Shown here: positions 1 to 9,342 of the stretch, one piece after another | Numbering within the stretch: the first letter of the stretch is position 1 | Layout: each line of letters begins with the position of its first letter | Assembly (NCBI RefSeq): GCF_004216565.1 | Contig: NZ_SGWV01000008.1 | Coordinates: 372,001 to 436,000 of the forward strand | Origin: Sphaerotilus mobilis | GTDB taxonomy: Bacteria > Pseudomonadota > Gammaproteobacteria > Burkholderiales > Burkholderiaceae_C | DNA: 64,000 bases | Direction: 5' to 3' | The notes under the pieces: generated by a model | Told to the model about the DNA's origin: nothing | Database searches by the model: none | Seen by the model: only the letters and a program-made list of their open reading frames with translations | Position numbers and translations under genes: made by a program

Positions 1-147
1 GGCATCGAGGCGGCACGCCGCGCCGGCATGGCCGCCGTGGCCTTGACCACCACCTTGCCCGCCAGCGCCTTCTCGGCCTACCCGAACGTGATCGGCTCGA
101 TCGCCGACTACACCGGCTACAAGCTGCCGACCCATCTTCCGACCTGA
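1..147 (+). CDS. HAD-family hydrolase, C-terminal fragment
   Basis: The window opens inside a reading frame that continues to a TGA at 145-147. The 48 visible residues contain GIEAARRAGM followed by AAVALTTTLP, which matches the last conserved motif of HAD-superfamily phosphatases of the phosphoglycolate phosphatase / beta-phosphoglucomutase type, where a glycine precedes an alanine-rich helix after the metal-binding Asp. The motif with that Asp lies outside the window, so the substrate cannot be inferred. The gene ends 12 bp before pepN and is probably co-transcribed with it. Confidence 0.6.
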   Translation, partial: GIEAARRAGMAAVALTTTLPASAFSAYPNVIGSIADYTGYKLPTHLPT

Positions 148-159
148 AAGAGAACTCCC

Positions 160-2853
160 ATGCGTGAAGGCACGACCCCGCTGGTGCGGCGCGAGGACTA
201 CACCGCCCCGTCGCACTGGATCCGCAGCGTCGACCTGAGCTTCGACCTCGATCCAGCCAAGACCCTGGTCATCAACCGCATGCAGGTCGAGCCCAATGCC
301 GCGCGCCCGGGCGAGCCGCTGCGGCTGGACGGCGAGGACATCGTGCTGACGCGCGTGCTGGTCAACGGCGAGTCGATCTCCTTTCGCAACGAGGGCGGCC
401 AGCTGGTGCTGGAGAACCTGCCCGCCGAGCCCTTCGCGCTGGAGATCCGCAACACCTGCGCGCCGGAGAAGAACCTGGAGCTGTCGGGCCTCTACACCTC
501 CGGCGGCAGCTTCTTCACGCAGTGCGAGGCGCAGGGCTTCCGCCGCATCACCTACTTCCTGGACCGCCCGGATGTGATGGCGCTGTTCCGCGTCACGCTG
601 CGTGCCGATGCGCGCAGCTACCCGGTGCTGCTGTCAAACGGCAATCTGGTCGAGCAAGGCCGGCTCGACCACGGCCGCCACTACGCCACCTGGGTCGACC
701 CGCACCCGAAGCCGTCCTACCTGTTTGCGCTGGTCGCTGGCGATCTGGTCTGCCGCGAACAGCGCGTGCGCAGCCGCTCGGGCCGCGACCACCTGCTGCA
801 GGTCTATGTGCGCGCCGGTGACCTCGACAAGACCGAACACGCGATGAACTCGCTGATCGCCTCGGTCGTGTGGGACGAGGCCCGTTTCGGCCTGAGCCTG
901 GACCTCGAGCGGTTCATGATCGTCGCCGTCAGCGACTTCAACATGGGCGCGATGGAGAACAAGGGCCTGAACATCTTCAACACGAAGTTCGTTCTTGCCA
1001 ACCCGGCCACCGCCACCGATGTCGACTACGGGAACATCGAGGCCGTCGTCGGCCACGAGTACTTCCACAACTGGACCGGCAACCGCGTCACCTGCCGCGA
1101 CTGGTTCCAGCTCAGCCTCAAGGAAGGCCTGACCGTCTACCGCGACCAGACCTTCAGCCAGGACATGGCCGGCGAGGCCTCGGCCCGCGCCGTCAAGCGC
1201 ATCGAGGACGTGCGCCAGCTGCGTCAGATGCAGTTCCCCGAAGATGCAGGCCCAATGGCCCACCCGGTGCGGCCCGAGCAGTACCAGGCGATCGACAACT
1301 TCTACACCACCACCGTCTACGAGAAGGGTGCCGAGGTCGTGCGCATGATGGCCACGCTGGTCGGCGAGGCCGGCTTCCGCGCCGGTATGGACCTCTACTT
1401 CCAGCGCCACGACGGCCAGGCCGTCACCTGCGACGACTACGCCCAGGCCATAGCGGACGCCAACCCCGGCAGCCCGCTGGCCACCCGCCTGGACAGCTTC
1501 AAGCGCTGGTATGCGCAGGCCGGTACGCCACGGGTCAGCGCCCGCGGCGTCTACAGCGCCGAGCAAGGCAGTTACACGCTGACGCTCAGCCAGCACACCC
1601 CCGCCACGCCCGGTCAGCCGGTCAAGGCGCCCTTTGTGATCCCCGTCGCGATGGGCCTGCTCGATTCCGACGGCCGCCCCTTGCTGCTGCAACTCGATGG
1701 CGAGAACGGCTACAGCGGCACCGAGCGCGTGCTGGTGCTTGACCAGGCCAGCCTCACCTTCGTCTTCACCGGCCTGTACGGCCTGACCAGCGCGCCGGTG
1801 CCGTCGCTGCTGCGGGGCTTCTCGGCGCCCGTCATCCTGGATGCGCAGGCCGACGAGGCGGCGCTGTTCACCCAGCTGCGCCACGACACCGACCCGTTCA
1901 ACCGCTGGGAGGCGGCGCAGCGCCTGGCCGTCCAGCGCCTGCTGTCTGCGGTGCGTTCGGGCCAGCCGCTGCAGCTCGATGCCGCCTGGCTGGACGCCCA
2001 GCGCGTCGTGCTGCGCGACCCGACGCTGGATGCCGCCTTCAAGGACCTGGTGCTGACCCCGCCGAGCGCCGGCTATCTGGCCGAACAGCTCGCCGCCGAC
2101 GGCATCCCGGTGGACCCGCCGCGCATCCACGCCGCCCGAGAGGCCCTGCGCAGCCAGATGGCGCAGGCCCTGCACGAGGACTGGGTCTGGGCCTTCGAGG
2201 CCCATCAGGACAACGGCGCCTACCGCCCCGACCCGGTCTCGGCCGGGCGTCGCGCGCTGGCCAACTTGGCACTGTCGCATCTGGTGCTCGATGCCGCGCG
2301 GACCGGCGACACCGTCTGGCCCGGCAAGGCCTTCCAGCGCGTCAAGGACGCCGGCAACTTCACCGACCGGCAGGGCGCGCTGATCGCCCTGCTGCATGCC
2401 CATCACGAACTGGCCGAACCGGCACTCGCGCGTGTACACGCCCAGTTCAAGGACGAGGCCCTGGTGATCGACCGCTGGTTCGCCCTGCAGGCCGGCACGC
2501 CCGAACGCGACGGCCGCGTCTTTGCCCGCATCAAGGCGCTGGCGCTGCACCCGGACTATTCGCTGCGCAACCCGAACCGGGCGCGCAGCCTGCTGGCCAC
2601 GCTGTTTGTCATGAACCCGTCCGCGCTGCACCGCGAGGACGCGGCCGGCTATGTCTTCTGGGCCGACAAGGTCGTCGAGGTCGACACCTTCAACCCGCAA
2701 CTGGCCGCCCGCCTCGCGCGTGGCCTGGACCGCTGGCGCACCCTGGCCGAGCCGTATCGCAGCGCGGCGCAAGAGGCCCTCATTCGGGTGTCCGGCCGGG
2801 CCGATCTTTCTCCGGACACGCGCGAAATCGTCACGCGAGCCTTGCAGGATTGA
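160..2853 (+). CDS. pepN: aminopeptidase N (M1 family zinc metallopeptidase)
   Basis: Removes N-terminal residues from peptides in the cytoplasm during protein turnover. The 897-residue length is normal for bacterial PepN. The exopeptidase motif GAMEN is at residues 263-267 and the zinc site HEYFH at 299-303, with the third zinc ligand Glu322 in the sequence SLKEGLTVY, so all catalytic elements are present. The region after about residue 550 is the Ig-like plus helical C-terminal domain of the DUF3458 type. The ATG at 160 is preceded by an AAAGAGA ribosome site. The gene lies 12 bp after the HAD gene and 40 bp before fbp, on the same strand, so one transcription unit is plausible. No signal peptide is visible, in keeping with a cytoplasmic enzyme. 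Confidence 0.97.
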   Translation: MREGTTPLVRREDYTAPSHWIRSVDLSFDLDPAKTLVINRMQVEPNAARPGEPLRLDGEDIVLTRVLVNGESISFRNEGGQLVLENLPAEPFALEIRNTCAPEKNLELSGLYTSGGSFFTQCEAQGFRRITYFLDRPDVMALFRVTLRADARSYPVLLSNGNLVEQGRLDHGRHYATWVDPHPKPSYLFALVAGDLVCREQRVRSRSGRDHLLQVYVRAGDLDKTEHAMNSLIASVVWDEARFGLSLDLERFMIVAVSDFNMGAMENKGLNIFNTKFVLANPATATDVDYGNIEAVVGHEYFHNWTGNRVTCRDWFQLSLKEGLTVYRDQTFSQDMAGEASARAVKRIEDVRQLRQMQFPEDAGPMAHPVRPEQYQAIDNFYTTTVYEKGAEVVRMMATLVGEAGFRAGMDLYFQRHDGQAVTCDDYAQAIADANPGSPLATRLDSFKRWYAQAGTPRVSARGVYSAEQGSYTLTLSQHTPATPGQPVKAPFVIPVAMGLLDSDGRPLLLQLDGENGYSGTERVLVLDQASLTFVFTGLYGLTSAPVPSLLRGFSAPVILDAQADEAALFTQLRHDTDPFNRWEAAQRLAVQRLLSAVRSGQPLQLDAAWLDAQRVVLRDPTLDAAFKDLVLTPPSAGYLAEQLAADGIPVDPPRIHAAREALRSQMAQALHEDWVWAFEAHQDNGAYRPDPVSAGRRALANLALSHLVLDAARTGDTVWPGKAFQRVKDAGNFTDRQGALIALLHAHHELAEPALARVHAQFKDEALVIDRWFALQAGTPERDGRVFARIKALALHPDYSLRNPNRARSLLATLFVMNPSALHREDAAGYVFWADKVVEVDTFNPQLAARLARGLDRWRTLAEPYRSAAQEALIRVSGRADLSPDTREIVTRALQD

Positions 2854-2893
2854 TCGCGAAACTCCTCCATTTGTCGTCCCGCAGGAACCCCAC

Positions 2894-3919
2894 ATGGCCC
2901 AACCCGTCAGCCTCACGCGCTACCTCGTCGAACAGCACCGCAAGCACGGCCACATCACCTCCGAGCTGCGCCTGCTGATCGAGGTCGTCGCCCGCGCCTG
3001 CAAGCGCATCGCCATCAGCGTCAACAAGGGTGCCCTTGGCGAGGTGCTGGGCAGCGCCGGCAGCGAGAACGTGCAGGGCGAGGTGCAGAAGAAGCTCGAC
3101 ATCATCTCCAACGAGGTGCTGATCGAGGCCAACGAATGGGGCGGCCACCTGGCGGCCATGGCGTCCGAGGAGATGGACTCCATCCACGTCGTGCCCAACC
3201 GCTACCCGCAGGGCGAGTTCCTGCTGCTGTTCGACCCGCTCGACGGCAGCAGCAACATCGACGTCAACGTGTCCATCGGCACCATCTTCTCGGTGCTGCG
3301 CAAGGTCAACAACCAGCGCGGTGTCAGCGAGGAAGACTTCCTGCAGCCCGGCAAGCAGCAGGCGGCGGCCGGCTACTGCGTCTATGGCCCGCAGACCACG
3401 CTGGTGCTGACGGTCGGTGACGGCGTGGCGATGTTCACCCTCGACCGCGAGACCGGCAGCTTCGTGCTGACCGACGAGGACGTGAGCATCCCCGAGGACA
3501 CCAAGGAATTTGCGATCAACATGTCCAACATGCGCCACTGGGCCCCGCCGGTGACGCGCTACATCGACGAATGCCTGGCCGGCAAGGAAGGCAGCCGCGG
3601 CAAGGACTTCAACATGCGCTGGGTCGCGTCCATGGTCGCCGACGTCCACCGCATCCTGACCCGTGGCGGCGTCTTCCTCTATCCCTGGGACCGCCGCGAG
3701 CCCAACAAGCCCGGCAAGCTGCGCCTGATGTACGAGGCCAACCCGATGGCCTTCCTCATCGAACAGGCTGGCGGCGCCGCCACCAACGGCGAACGCCGCA
3801 TCATGGACATCGTGCCCACGGCCCTGCACGAACGTGTCGCGGTGATGCTGGGCTCAAAGAACGAGGTGGAGCGCGTGACGCGCTATCACGTCGAGGCGCA
3901 AGGGCAGCAGGCGGGCTGA
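2894..3919 (+). CDS. fbp: fructose-1,6-bisphosphatase, class I
   Basis: Hydrolyses fructose 1,6-bisphosphate to fructose 6-phosphate in gluconeogenesis. The 341-residue protein carries the metal and phosphate site [11 protein letters not shown] near residues 112-122. The C-terminal part has [20 protein letters not shown], the substrate-binding region of the class I family. The open frame extends upstream into pepN, but the ATG at 2894 ([11 protein letters not shown]) matches the normal family start and has GCAGGAA just upstream. It follows pepN closely and ends convergently with the bufferin operon. No Calvin-cycle genes are seen next to it, so it is more likely the housekeeping enzyme. Confidence 0.96.
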   Translation: MAQPVSLTRYLVEQHRKHGHITSELRLLIEVVARACKRIAISVNKGALGEVLGSAGSENVQGEVQKKLDIISNEVLIEANEWGGHLAAMASEEMDSIHVVPNRYPQGEFLLLFDPLDGSSNIDVNVSIGTIFSVLRKVNNQRGVSEEDFLQPGKQQAAAGYCVYGPQTTLVLTVGDGVAMFTLDRETGSFVLTDEDVSIPEDTKEFAINMSNMRHWAPPVTRYIDECLAGKEGSRGKDFNMRWVASMVADVHRILTRGGVFLYPWDRREPNKPGKLRLMYEANPMAFLIEQAGGAATNGERRIMDIVPTALHERVAVMLGSKNEVERVTRYHVEAQGQQAG

Positions 3920-3921
3920 GC

Positions 3922-3939
3922 GCACCGCACCTGCGGTGC
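3922..3939. terminator. GC-rich hairpin between fbp and the bufferin operon
   Basis: Arms GCACCGCA and TGCGGTGC are perfect complements lying 3 bp after the fbp stop and 30 bp from the convergent DoxX gene stop. There is no clear T-run on either side, so it may slow polymerase or protect transcript ends without being a true intrinsic terminator. Confidence 0.35.
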
Positions 3940-3968
3940 CGGTGTGGCGCCTCGTGCCACCCCGTCTT

Positions 3969-4454
3969 TCAAGCGCGTCCGGCTCGCCGACCCGTCCACC
4001 ACCCATCCAGGGACCACCGGCCCGCCCCGCTGGCCACCAGCATCAGCAGCACCGCCGCCCACGTCCCGTGTGTCGGCCACGCGCCCGGGTAGACCAGCAG
4101 CTGGATCACCGCCGTCATGCCCAGCAGGGCCAGTGCCGAGAAGCGGGTGGCGAGGCCGAGCAACAGCAACAGCGGTAAGACATGTTCGGCTGCGGCGGCC
4201 ATGACGGCGGCGATCGTCGGGTCGATCAACGGCAGGCGGTATTCCTCGCGGAACAGGTCGACGACGCTGTCGGACAGGCGCGGCCAACCGAGCTGGACCT
4301 CGCCGCTGAGCGGGTTGAGCACGAAGCCCTGGACCTTGGTTTGGCCCGACAGCCAGAAGACGCTGGCGATGGAGACACGGGCCAGCAGGGCGATGGCGTC
4401 TTGCGGGATGCGCTGGCACAGGGCCAGGGCGTCGCGGAGGTAGGGGCTGTTCAT
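3969..4454 (-). CDS. DoxX-family membrane protein of the bufferin operon (GigD/BufD-like)
   Basis: 161-residue integral membrane protein starting [20 protein letters not shown], with about four hydrophobic segments and a DoxX signature (ASVFWLSGQTKVQGF, then HVLPLLLLLGLATRFSALAL). Its start codon overlaps the stop of the DUF2063 gene by four bases (ATGA), so it is translationally coupled and is the last gene of the operon. DoxX proteins are found in this position in gigABCD-type bufferin operons; their role there is not settled, with electron transfer or export being possibilities. The longer frame upstream is rejected because it runs deep into the previous gene. Confidence 0.85.
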   Translation of the reverse strand: MNSPYLRDALALCQRIPQDAIALLARVSIASVFWLSGQTKVQGFVLNPLSGEVQLGWPRLSDSVVDLFREEYRLPLIDPTIAAVMAAAAEHVLPLLLLLGLATRFSALALLGMTAVIQLLVYPGAWPTHGTWAAVLLMLVASGAGRWSLDGWWTGRRAGRA

Positions 4455-5233
4455 GGGGTGGTGTCCTCGGGCCAGTTCAATTCGGTGCAGACGCCATGGG
4501 CCAGCAACAGGCCCAGCGTCGCCGACAGGTCGACATCGGGTGCTTCGGTCATAGCTTGCTCGGCGCATTCGGCCAGCGGCAGGCCTTGCATCGCCGCATC
4601 GATGAAGGCTGCGGCGCCCGGCGGCAGGCGCAGCAGCAGGACCTCGCTGGCGGGGCGCACGATCAACGCGTCCTGCGCGCCCACCGGGTCGAAGGGCGTG
4701 ACCTCGCCGTCGTCCGCCTGATGGGCCAACCAGATGTCGACCACCGCATGGCGCGACCGAACCAGCCGGGCCGACGGCTGCAGCGTGAAGCGCAACGTGC
4801 CGATCCGCTCGCCCAGGGCCAGCGCCTGGCTCACCCGCTGAGCCTGCACCGGCTCGGCATCGGCCGCGTGACAGGAAACGACCCGGGCGTGTTCGAGCCA
4901 GGCGACGTCGCCCAGCCAGGGCAGTTGGGTGGCCGGCTCGAAATGGTCGATGAAGTCCGCCAAGGTGTCGCCGTAGAGCGCCATGACGCGGCTTTGCGGC
5001 AGGTGCTGCGCGACGTAGTGGCCGGCCATCGCGCGGAAGAAGTCATCGCCGACCAGGCAACGCGTGACCGGAAAGCTCTGCGCCAGCGCATCGACCAAGC
5101 CCACACGCACGTTGTTGCGATGGACCGCGAAACGTTGGCCGACGTCCGAGCCGTTCCAGCTGCGCAGACCCGCCGGCAGGGGCGCGGTCGGGCTGCGCAA
5201 GGCTCGGGCGATCTGTTGGTGGGCGGTGGTCAT
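4451..5233 (-). CDS. bufC: DUF2063 / HvfC-BufC-type MNIO partner protein
   Basis: 260 residues. The N-terminal half ([20 protein letters not shown], then [20 protein letters not shown]) is the DUF2063 domain typical of proteins that pair with DUF692 enzymes. The family supplies substrate recognition for the MNIO enzyme that modifies cysteines of a bufferin precursor. Its start overlaps the DUF692 gene stop (ATGA at 5230-5233) and its stop overlaps the DoxX start, so stoichiometric expression is likely. The C-terminal half is diverged, with no motif I recognise. The family is named with some predicted DNA-binding proteins in databases, but the operon context makes the RiPP role much more likely. 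Confidence 0.88.
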   Translation of the reverse strand: MTTAHQQIARALRSPTAPLPAGLRSWNGSDVGQRFAVHRNNVRVGLVDALAQSFPVTRCLVGDDFFRAMAGHYVAQHLPQSRVMALYGDTLADFIDHFEPATQLPWLGDVAWLEHARVVSCHAADAEPVQAQRVSQALALGERIGTLRFTLQPSARLVRSRHAVVDIWLAHQADDGEVTPFDPVGAQDALIVRPASEVLLLRLPPGAAAFIDAAMQGLPLAECAEQAMTEAPDVDLSATLGLLLAHGVCTELNWPEDTTP

Positions 5234-6105
5234 GCGGCCGCCCGGGTGTCGTCGATGACCAGCGCATCCATCGCCCGCCGGGCCCGGTCGGCCTCGGCCA
5301 GCAGGTCGGGCAGCGGCGGGATGTCGTTGTCGCGTTCGATCAGTGTGGGCACCGGGCCGATGCGCCAGAGCAGCTCGCGGTAGAGCGACCAGACGGCCTC
5401 GGCGACCGGCGAGCCGTGGTTGTCGATCAGCAGCGGCGCGCCCAGGCTGTCGTGTTCGACGGCATGACCGGCCAAATGGACCTGCCCGACGGCATGCAGC
5501 GGCAAACGGCGCAGGTCGGTGGCGGGGCTGCGGCCGTGGTTGACGCAGGACACATGCAGGTTGTTGACGTCCAGCAGCAGGCCGCAGCCGGTGCGGCGCA
5601 CGACCTCGGAGAGAAAGCTGGCCTCGTCCATCGTCGACGCGGCGAACTCGACGTAGGTGGACGGGTTCTCCAGCAGCAGGCGGCGGCGCAGGCGGGTCTG
5701 CACCTGGTCGACGTGTTCACAGACCCGCTGCAGGGTGGCGCCGTCATAGGGCAGCGGCAGCAGGTCGTTGTAGAAGTTCTGGCCGTGGCTGGACCAGGCC
5801 AGGTGTTCGGAGAAGACGGTGGGCTGGTAGCGATCGAGCAGCGCGGCAAGCCGGTCGAGGTGATCGGTGTCCAGCGCGTCCTCACCGCCGATCGACAGGC
5901 CCACGCCGTGCATCGTGATCGCGTGACGCTCGCGCACCGCGGTCAGCGCGTGGTGCAGCGGCCCGCCAGCGACCAGGTAGTTCTCGGCGTGGACCTCCAG
6001 GAAACCGATGTCCGGACGCATCGCCAGCAGCTCGGCGACGTGGCCGTGCTTCAGGCCGATGCCAGCAGCTGCGGGTCCGCTGCGGTGGATGGGATGCGTG
6101 TTCAT
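5230..6105 (-). CDS. bufB: DUF692 multinuclear non-heme iron oxidative enzyme (bufferin maturase)
   Basis: 291 residues with the TIM-barrel motifs of the MNIO family in order: [64 protein letters not shown] and [10 protein letters not shown]. The His, Asp, Asn and Glu residues in these motifs are the iron ligands of the family. Known members oxidise peptide cysteines, giving 5-thiooxazoles in bufferins and oxazolone-thioamide groups in methanobactin. The gene follows the DUF2282 precursor by 66 bp and overlaps the DUF2063 partner, which fits a gigABCD/bufABCD operon. It should act in the cytoplasm before the precursor is exported. Confidence 0.92.
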   Translation of the reverse strand: MNTHPIHRSGPAAAGIGLKHGHVAELLAMRPDIGFLEVHAENYLVAGGPLHHALTAVRERHAITMHGVGLSIGGEDALDTDHLDRLAALLDRYQPTVFSEHLAWSSHGQNFYNDLLPLPYDGATLQRVCEHVDQVQTRLRRRLLLENPSTYVEFAASTMDEASFLSEVVRRTGCGLLLDVNNLHVSCVNHGRSPATDLRRLPLHAVGQVHLAGHAVEHDSLGAPLLIDNHGSPVAEAVWSLYRELLWRIGPVPTLIERDNDIPPLPDLLAEADRARRAMDALVIDDTRAAA

Positions 6106-6171
6106 CGGGATTCCGGGAGGTCGATGCGGTCGATGCGGTCGAAGTCGCTGAAGTGGCGGCCGGGCGCGGGC

Positions 6172-6480
6172 TCAGCCCTTCTTCATCATGTCCTTGAAGG
6201 CCATGGTCTGACCGAAGCCGGTGGGCGAGGTCTTGGAGACGGTCTTCATGCAGCTGCCCTTGGGCACATAGGACCAGGCGTTGGCCTGGTGCTCGGTCTT
6301 GGAGGTGCCCGCGCAGGTCGTCCCGGCACCGGCGGCGCAGTCGTTCTTGCCGGCTGCGGCGACGCCGAAGCACTTTTCCTTGTCGGCCGACTGGGCAGCG
6401 ACCGGCAGTGCGGTGAAGGCAGAGGCCAGGGCGATGGCGAGAGCGGCGGCAGGCAGGCGGGTGGTGATGGAAGCGGTCAT
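6172..6480 (-). CDS. bufA1: bufferin-type RiPP precursor (DUF2282), copper-sequestering peptide
   Basis: 102 residues: a Sec-type signal peptide (hydrophobic run to ALPVAAQ, about residue 30) and a short core with four cysteines at 37, 48, 56 and 77 in the contexts [20 protein letters not shown] and PKGSCMKT. This four-cysteine layout is that of BufA1 bufferins, in which the DUF692 enzyme modifies inner cysteines and the exported product binds copper. It is the first gene of the operon, with a GGAG ribosome site seven bases before the ATG. An ECF-type promoter candidate lies 26-51 bp upstream. The Lys-rich tail MKKG is typical of the family. Metal specificity cannot be read from the sequence alone. 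Confidence 0.92.
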   Translation of the reverse strand: MTASITTRLPAAALAIALASAFTALPVAAQSADKEKCFGVAAAGKNDCAAGAGTTCAGTSKTEHQANAWSYVPKGSCMKTVSKTSPTGFGQTMAFKDMMKKG

Positions 6481-6505
6481 GTCGAACTCCAGAAGGTTGC
6501 TTGCA

Positions 6506-6531
6506 ATCGGCTTGGATCGCTTGGGGTTACA
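6506..6531 (-). promoter_or_regulatory. candidate ECF-sigma promoter of the bufferin operon
   Basis: Read on the minus strand: TGTAACC (-35 like), 15 bp, then CGAT (-10 like), 26 bp before the bufA1 ATG. GTAACC elements with a CG-starting -10 are typical of ECF sigma factors. The Caulobacter gig operon is controlled by the ECF factor SigF with a similar -35. No sigma factor gene lies in the window, so the match is by pattern only. Confidence 0.4.
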
Positions 6532-6744
6532 AGCCGCTGGACCCTTTCCAGCGACCGTGCTGCTTGGACGGCCGAGCCCCCATGGTTCTTACGGGGTCGC
6601 ACACAAGAAACGTTCGCCACGTATGCTGATCGCCGTCCAAGCTGAACCGCAGCCGATGACGGCCGGCGCCGCTGAAAGAATCGCCGCCGCTGTCCGACTA
6701 CACCGATCCACCCACGCCCGCAGACCGGGCAGGAGACCTCCCAC

Positions 6745-7026
6745 ATGAAGGCAATCTGGAATGGCACGGTCGTTGCCGAGAGCGACGACACCGTGGTGGT
6801 CGAAGGCAACCACTACTTCCCGCGCAGCGCGCTCAAGGACGACTACGTGCTGCCCAGCAACACGCACACCATGTGTTCCTGGAAGGGTCAGGCGAGCTAC
6901 CTGACGCTGTTCATCGATGGCAACGCCAACCCGGATGCCGTCTGGTTCTATCCCGACCCGAAGGAAGCCGCTGCCGAGATCCGCGGCCGCGTCGCCTTCT
7001 GGAAGGGCGTGAAGGTGGTCGACTGA
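6745..7026 (+). CDS. DUF427 domain protein
   Basis: 93 residues matching the small all-beta DUF427 family: MKAIWNGTVVAESDDTVVVE at the start, then YFPRSALKDDYV, SWKGQASYLTL and AVWFYPDPKEAAAEI. The family has no firmly assigned biochemical role. It is divergent from the bufferin operon across 264 bp and abuts egtB with no gap (stop at 7024-7026, next ATG at 7027), so it is probably co-transcribed with the ergothioneine genes. An AGGAG ribosome site precedes the ATG. Confidence 0.85.
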   Translation: MKAIWNGTVVAESDDTVVVEGNHYFPRSALKDDYVLPSNTHTMCSWKGQASYLTLFIDGNANPDAVWFYPDPKEAAAEIRGRVAFWKGVKVVD

Positions 7027-8247
7027 ATGGTGGCGACCCCGCTGGCGCAGCGCTACGCCGAGGTCAGGCGCCAGACGCTGGCGCGCATCGACGGCCTGTC
7101 GGCCGAAGACCTGTGCGTGCAGTCCATGCCCGACGCCAGCCCGGCCAAGTGGCATCTGGCGCACACGACCTGGTTCTTCGAAACGCTGGTGCTGCTGCCG
7201 CAGGCCGAGCCCGCATCGACCGGGCTGGCGCGTGGTTGCACGGCGCATGACCCCGTCTTCCAGCTGCTGTTCAACTCGTATTACGAGGCGCTGGGGCCGC
7301 GTCACCCGCGCCCGCAACGCGGCCTGCTGACCCGGCCGACGCTGGCCGAGGTGCTGGCCTATCGCCGGGCGGTCGATGCCGCGATGGCCGACCTGATCGG
7401 CGCGGCCGAGGCCCGTGCCGACGAGCCGGAGGTCGCCGCCGTGCTCGCGCTGATCGAGCTGGGCTTGCACCACGAGCAGCAGCACCAGGAACTGCTGCTG
7501 ACCGATCTGCTGCACCTGTTCTCGCTCAACCCGCTGCGGCCGGCGCTGCGGGCCGGCCCCTTGCCGCTGGACGCCTGTGCAGCGGCCGGCTGGATCGAAC
7601 GCCCCGGCGGCATCGCCCGCATCGGCCACGACCCGGCCCGCGACGGCCGCTTCCTGTTCGACAACGAAGGCCCGGCACACGAGGCGCTGCTGCAGCCCCA
7701 TGCGCTGGCCACGCGGCTGGTCACGCAAGGCGAGTACCAGGCCTTCATCGACGACGGTGGCTACCGGCGCGCGGCGCTGTGGCTGTCCGACGGCTGGGCC
7801 ACCGTGCAGGCCCAGGGCTGGACCGCGCCGCTGCACTGGCTCGATGACGGCCAGCAGTTCACCTTGCATGGCGTGCAGTCCCGTCAAGCCGACCAGCCCG
7901 TGCGCCACCTCAGCCTGTACGAGGCGGCAGCCTATGCCGAATGGGCCGGGGCGCGGCTGCCGACCGAGTTCGAGTGGGAGGCCGCTGCCCGCGCCGAACC
8001 CGCGCTGGCGCAGTCGCACGGCGTGGCCTGGCAATGGACCCGCTCGTCCTACGACCCCTACCCGCGCTACCACCCGGCGGCAGGCGCCGTCGGCGAATAC
8101 AACGGCAAGTTCATGGTCGGCCAACTGGTGCTGCGTGGCTCCAGCCTGGCCACACCGGACGGCCACGCCCGCGACAGCTACCGCAACTTCTTCCCGCCCG
8201 CCGCGCGCTGGCAGTTCACCGGCCTGCGGCTGGCCAAGGACCTGTGA
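7027..8247 (+). CDS. egtB: ergothioneine biosynthesis sulfoxide synthase EgtB
   Basis: Non-heme iron enzyme that couples hercynine to cysteine or gamma-glutamylcysteine with O2 to form the sulfoxide intermediate of ergothioneine. The 406-residue protein has an N-terminal DinB-like domain with iron ligands in KWHLAHTTWFFET and LHHEQQHQELLLTDLLH (HxxxH). It is followed by a formylglycine-generating-enzyme-like domain from about residue 190 (VTQGEYQAFIDDGGYR, RLPTEFEWEAAAR, RDSYRNFFPP). The stop overlaps the egtD start by one base (TGATG). No egtC or egtA is present, so cysteine itself or gamma-glutamylcysteine could be the donor. Product removal would need a C-S lyase encoded elsewhere. Confidence 0.94.
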   Translation: MVATPLAQRYAEVRRQTLARIDGLSAEDLCVQSMPDASPAKWHLAHTTWFFETLVLLPQAEPASTGLARGCTAHDPVFQLLFNSYYEALGPRHPRPQRGLLTRPTLAEVLAYRRAVDAAMADLIGAAEARADEPEVAAVLALIELGLHHEQQHQELLLTDLLHLFSLNPLRPALRAGPLPLDACAAAGWIERPGGIARIGHDPARDGRFLFDNEGPAHEALLQPHALATRLVTQGEYQAFIDDGGYRRAALWLSDGWATVQAQGWTAPLHWLDDGQQFTLHGVQSRQADQPVRHLSLYEAAAYAEWAGARLPTEFEWEAAARAEPALAQSHGVAWQWTRSSYDPYPRYHPAAGAVGEYNGKFMVGQLVLRGSSLATPDGHARDSYRNFFPPAARWQFTGLRLAKDL

Positions 8248-9209
8248 TGCACCCCGAGACCCCTGCTGCGGCCAGCTATGCCGATGAACTCGTGGCGGGG
8301 CTGTCGGCGACGCCGCGCCGGCTGTCGCCGAAGTGGTTCTACGACGAGGCCGGCTCGGCCCTGTTCGACCGCATCTGCACGCTCGAGGCCTACTACCCGA
8401 CCCGCACCGAGACCGCACTGCTGGCCCGCCACGCCGACGAGATCGCCGCAGCGCTGGGCCCGGATGCCGAGATCGTCGAACCCGGCGCCGGCTCGGCCAC
8501 CAAGGTGCGCGTGCTGCTGCGGGCGATGCAGCGCGGCGGCTGGCGTCCCGCCGGCTACCTGCCGATCGACATCTCCGGCGCCCATCTGCTGGCGGCGGCG
8601 GACGCCTTGCGGGCCGACCTGGCCGATGCCCTGCCCACGCTGCCGGTGCGCCCGCTGACAGCCGACTTCCTGCAGCCGCTGCAACTGCCCGCACCGCTGG
8701 CCGATGGCCGCCGCGTCGGCTTCTATCCCGGTGGCTCGATCGGCAACTTCGAGCCTGGCGAGGCGGTCGCGCTGCTGCAGCGCTTCCGCGACTGGATCGG
8801 CCCGGGCGGCGGCCTGCTGATCGGCGTCGACCGCATCAAGGACCCGGCCCGGCTGCATGCGGCCTACAACGACCCCGAGGGTGTGACGGCGGCCTTCAAC
8901 CTCAACCTGTGGGCAAGGGCCAACCGCGAGGCTGACGCCGACTTCGACCTGTCGGCCTGGCACCACGCGGCCTTCTATTCACCGGCGCACCAGCGCATCG
9001 AGATGCACCTGGTCAGCCGCCGCGCCCAGACCGTGCACGTCGCCGGCCATGCCTTCACCTTCGCGGAAGGCGATGGCGTGCACACGGAGAACTCCTGCAA
9101 GTACACGGTGCCGGGCTTCCAGGCGCTGGCAGCGCGGGCCGGCTGGCAGCCCGAGCGGGTCTGGAGCGATCCGGACGAGCTGTTCTCGGTGCATTGGCTC
9201 ACGGCCTGA
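8247..9209 (+). CDS. egtD: L-histidine N-alpha-methyltransferase EgtD
   Basis: Trimethylates histidine to hercynine, the first step of ergothioneine synthesis, using three S-adenosylmethionine. The 320-residue protein has the family opening PKWFYDEAGSALFDRICTLE and YYPTRTETALL. The SAM-binding motif is EIVEPGAGSATKVRVLL, followed by GFYPGGSIGNFEP and a histidine-binding region LLIGVDRIKD. The open frame extends back into egtB, but the ATG at 8247 gives the normal family N terminus and overlaps the egtB stop by one base. The egtB-egtD order and coupling are usual for proteobacteria. It ends just before a repeat-rich intergenic region that faces the convergent tolC-like gene. Confidence 0.94.
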   Translation: MHPETPAAASYADELVAGLSATPRRLSPKWFYDEAGSALFDRICTLEAYYPTRTETALLARHADEIAAALGPDAEIVEPGAGSATKVRVLLRAMQRGGWRPAGYLPIDISGAHLLAAADALRADLADALPTLPVRPLTADFLQPLQLPAPLADGRRVGFYPGGSIGNFEPGEAVALLQRFRDWIGPGGGLLIGVDRIKDPARLHAAYNDPEGVTAAFNLNLWARANREADADFDLSAWHHAAFYSPAHQRIEMHLVSRRAQTVHVAGHAFTFAEGDGVHTENSCKYTVPGFQALAARAGWQPERVWSDPDELFSVHWLTA

Positions 9210-9279
9210 GCGACCCGGGCAGGATGCCCGTGGGCGCGTTCCACGCCGTGGACGTTTGGAGGCCCATCGGCACCAGCCC

Positions 9280-9304
9280 GTCGGACACGGGGTGTCCGAC
9301 CTAC
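9280..9304 (-). repeat. inverted GTAG-head palindromic element
   Basis: Minus-strand copy of the repeat: GTAG head, then arms GTCGGACAC and GTGTCCGAC around a 3-base loop. It lies opposite in orientation to the tandem array at 9343-9790, giving a REPIN-like head-to-head arrangement downstream of egtD. Confidence 0.75.
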
Positions 9305-9342
9305 CGAAAACGGTTGATACGAGTGAACCCAGCCTGCCTTCG

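Noticed and set aside
634-2916. Long minus-strand frame (760 residues) antisense to pepN
   Set aside because: Shadow of a high-GC gene: composition is dominated by Gly/Ala/Arg/Val with no domain signature, and pepN on the other strand has every catalytic motif.
4496-5383. Plus-strand frame antisense to the bufferin genes
   Set aside because: No motif; the minus-strand genes show conserved MNIO and DUF2063 motifs and coupled overlaps.
7027-9209. egtB-egtD fusion or frameshift
   Set aside because: The two frames overlap by one base (TGATG), which is normal coupling, and each protein is full length.
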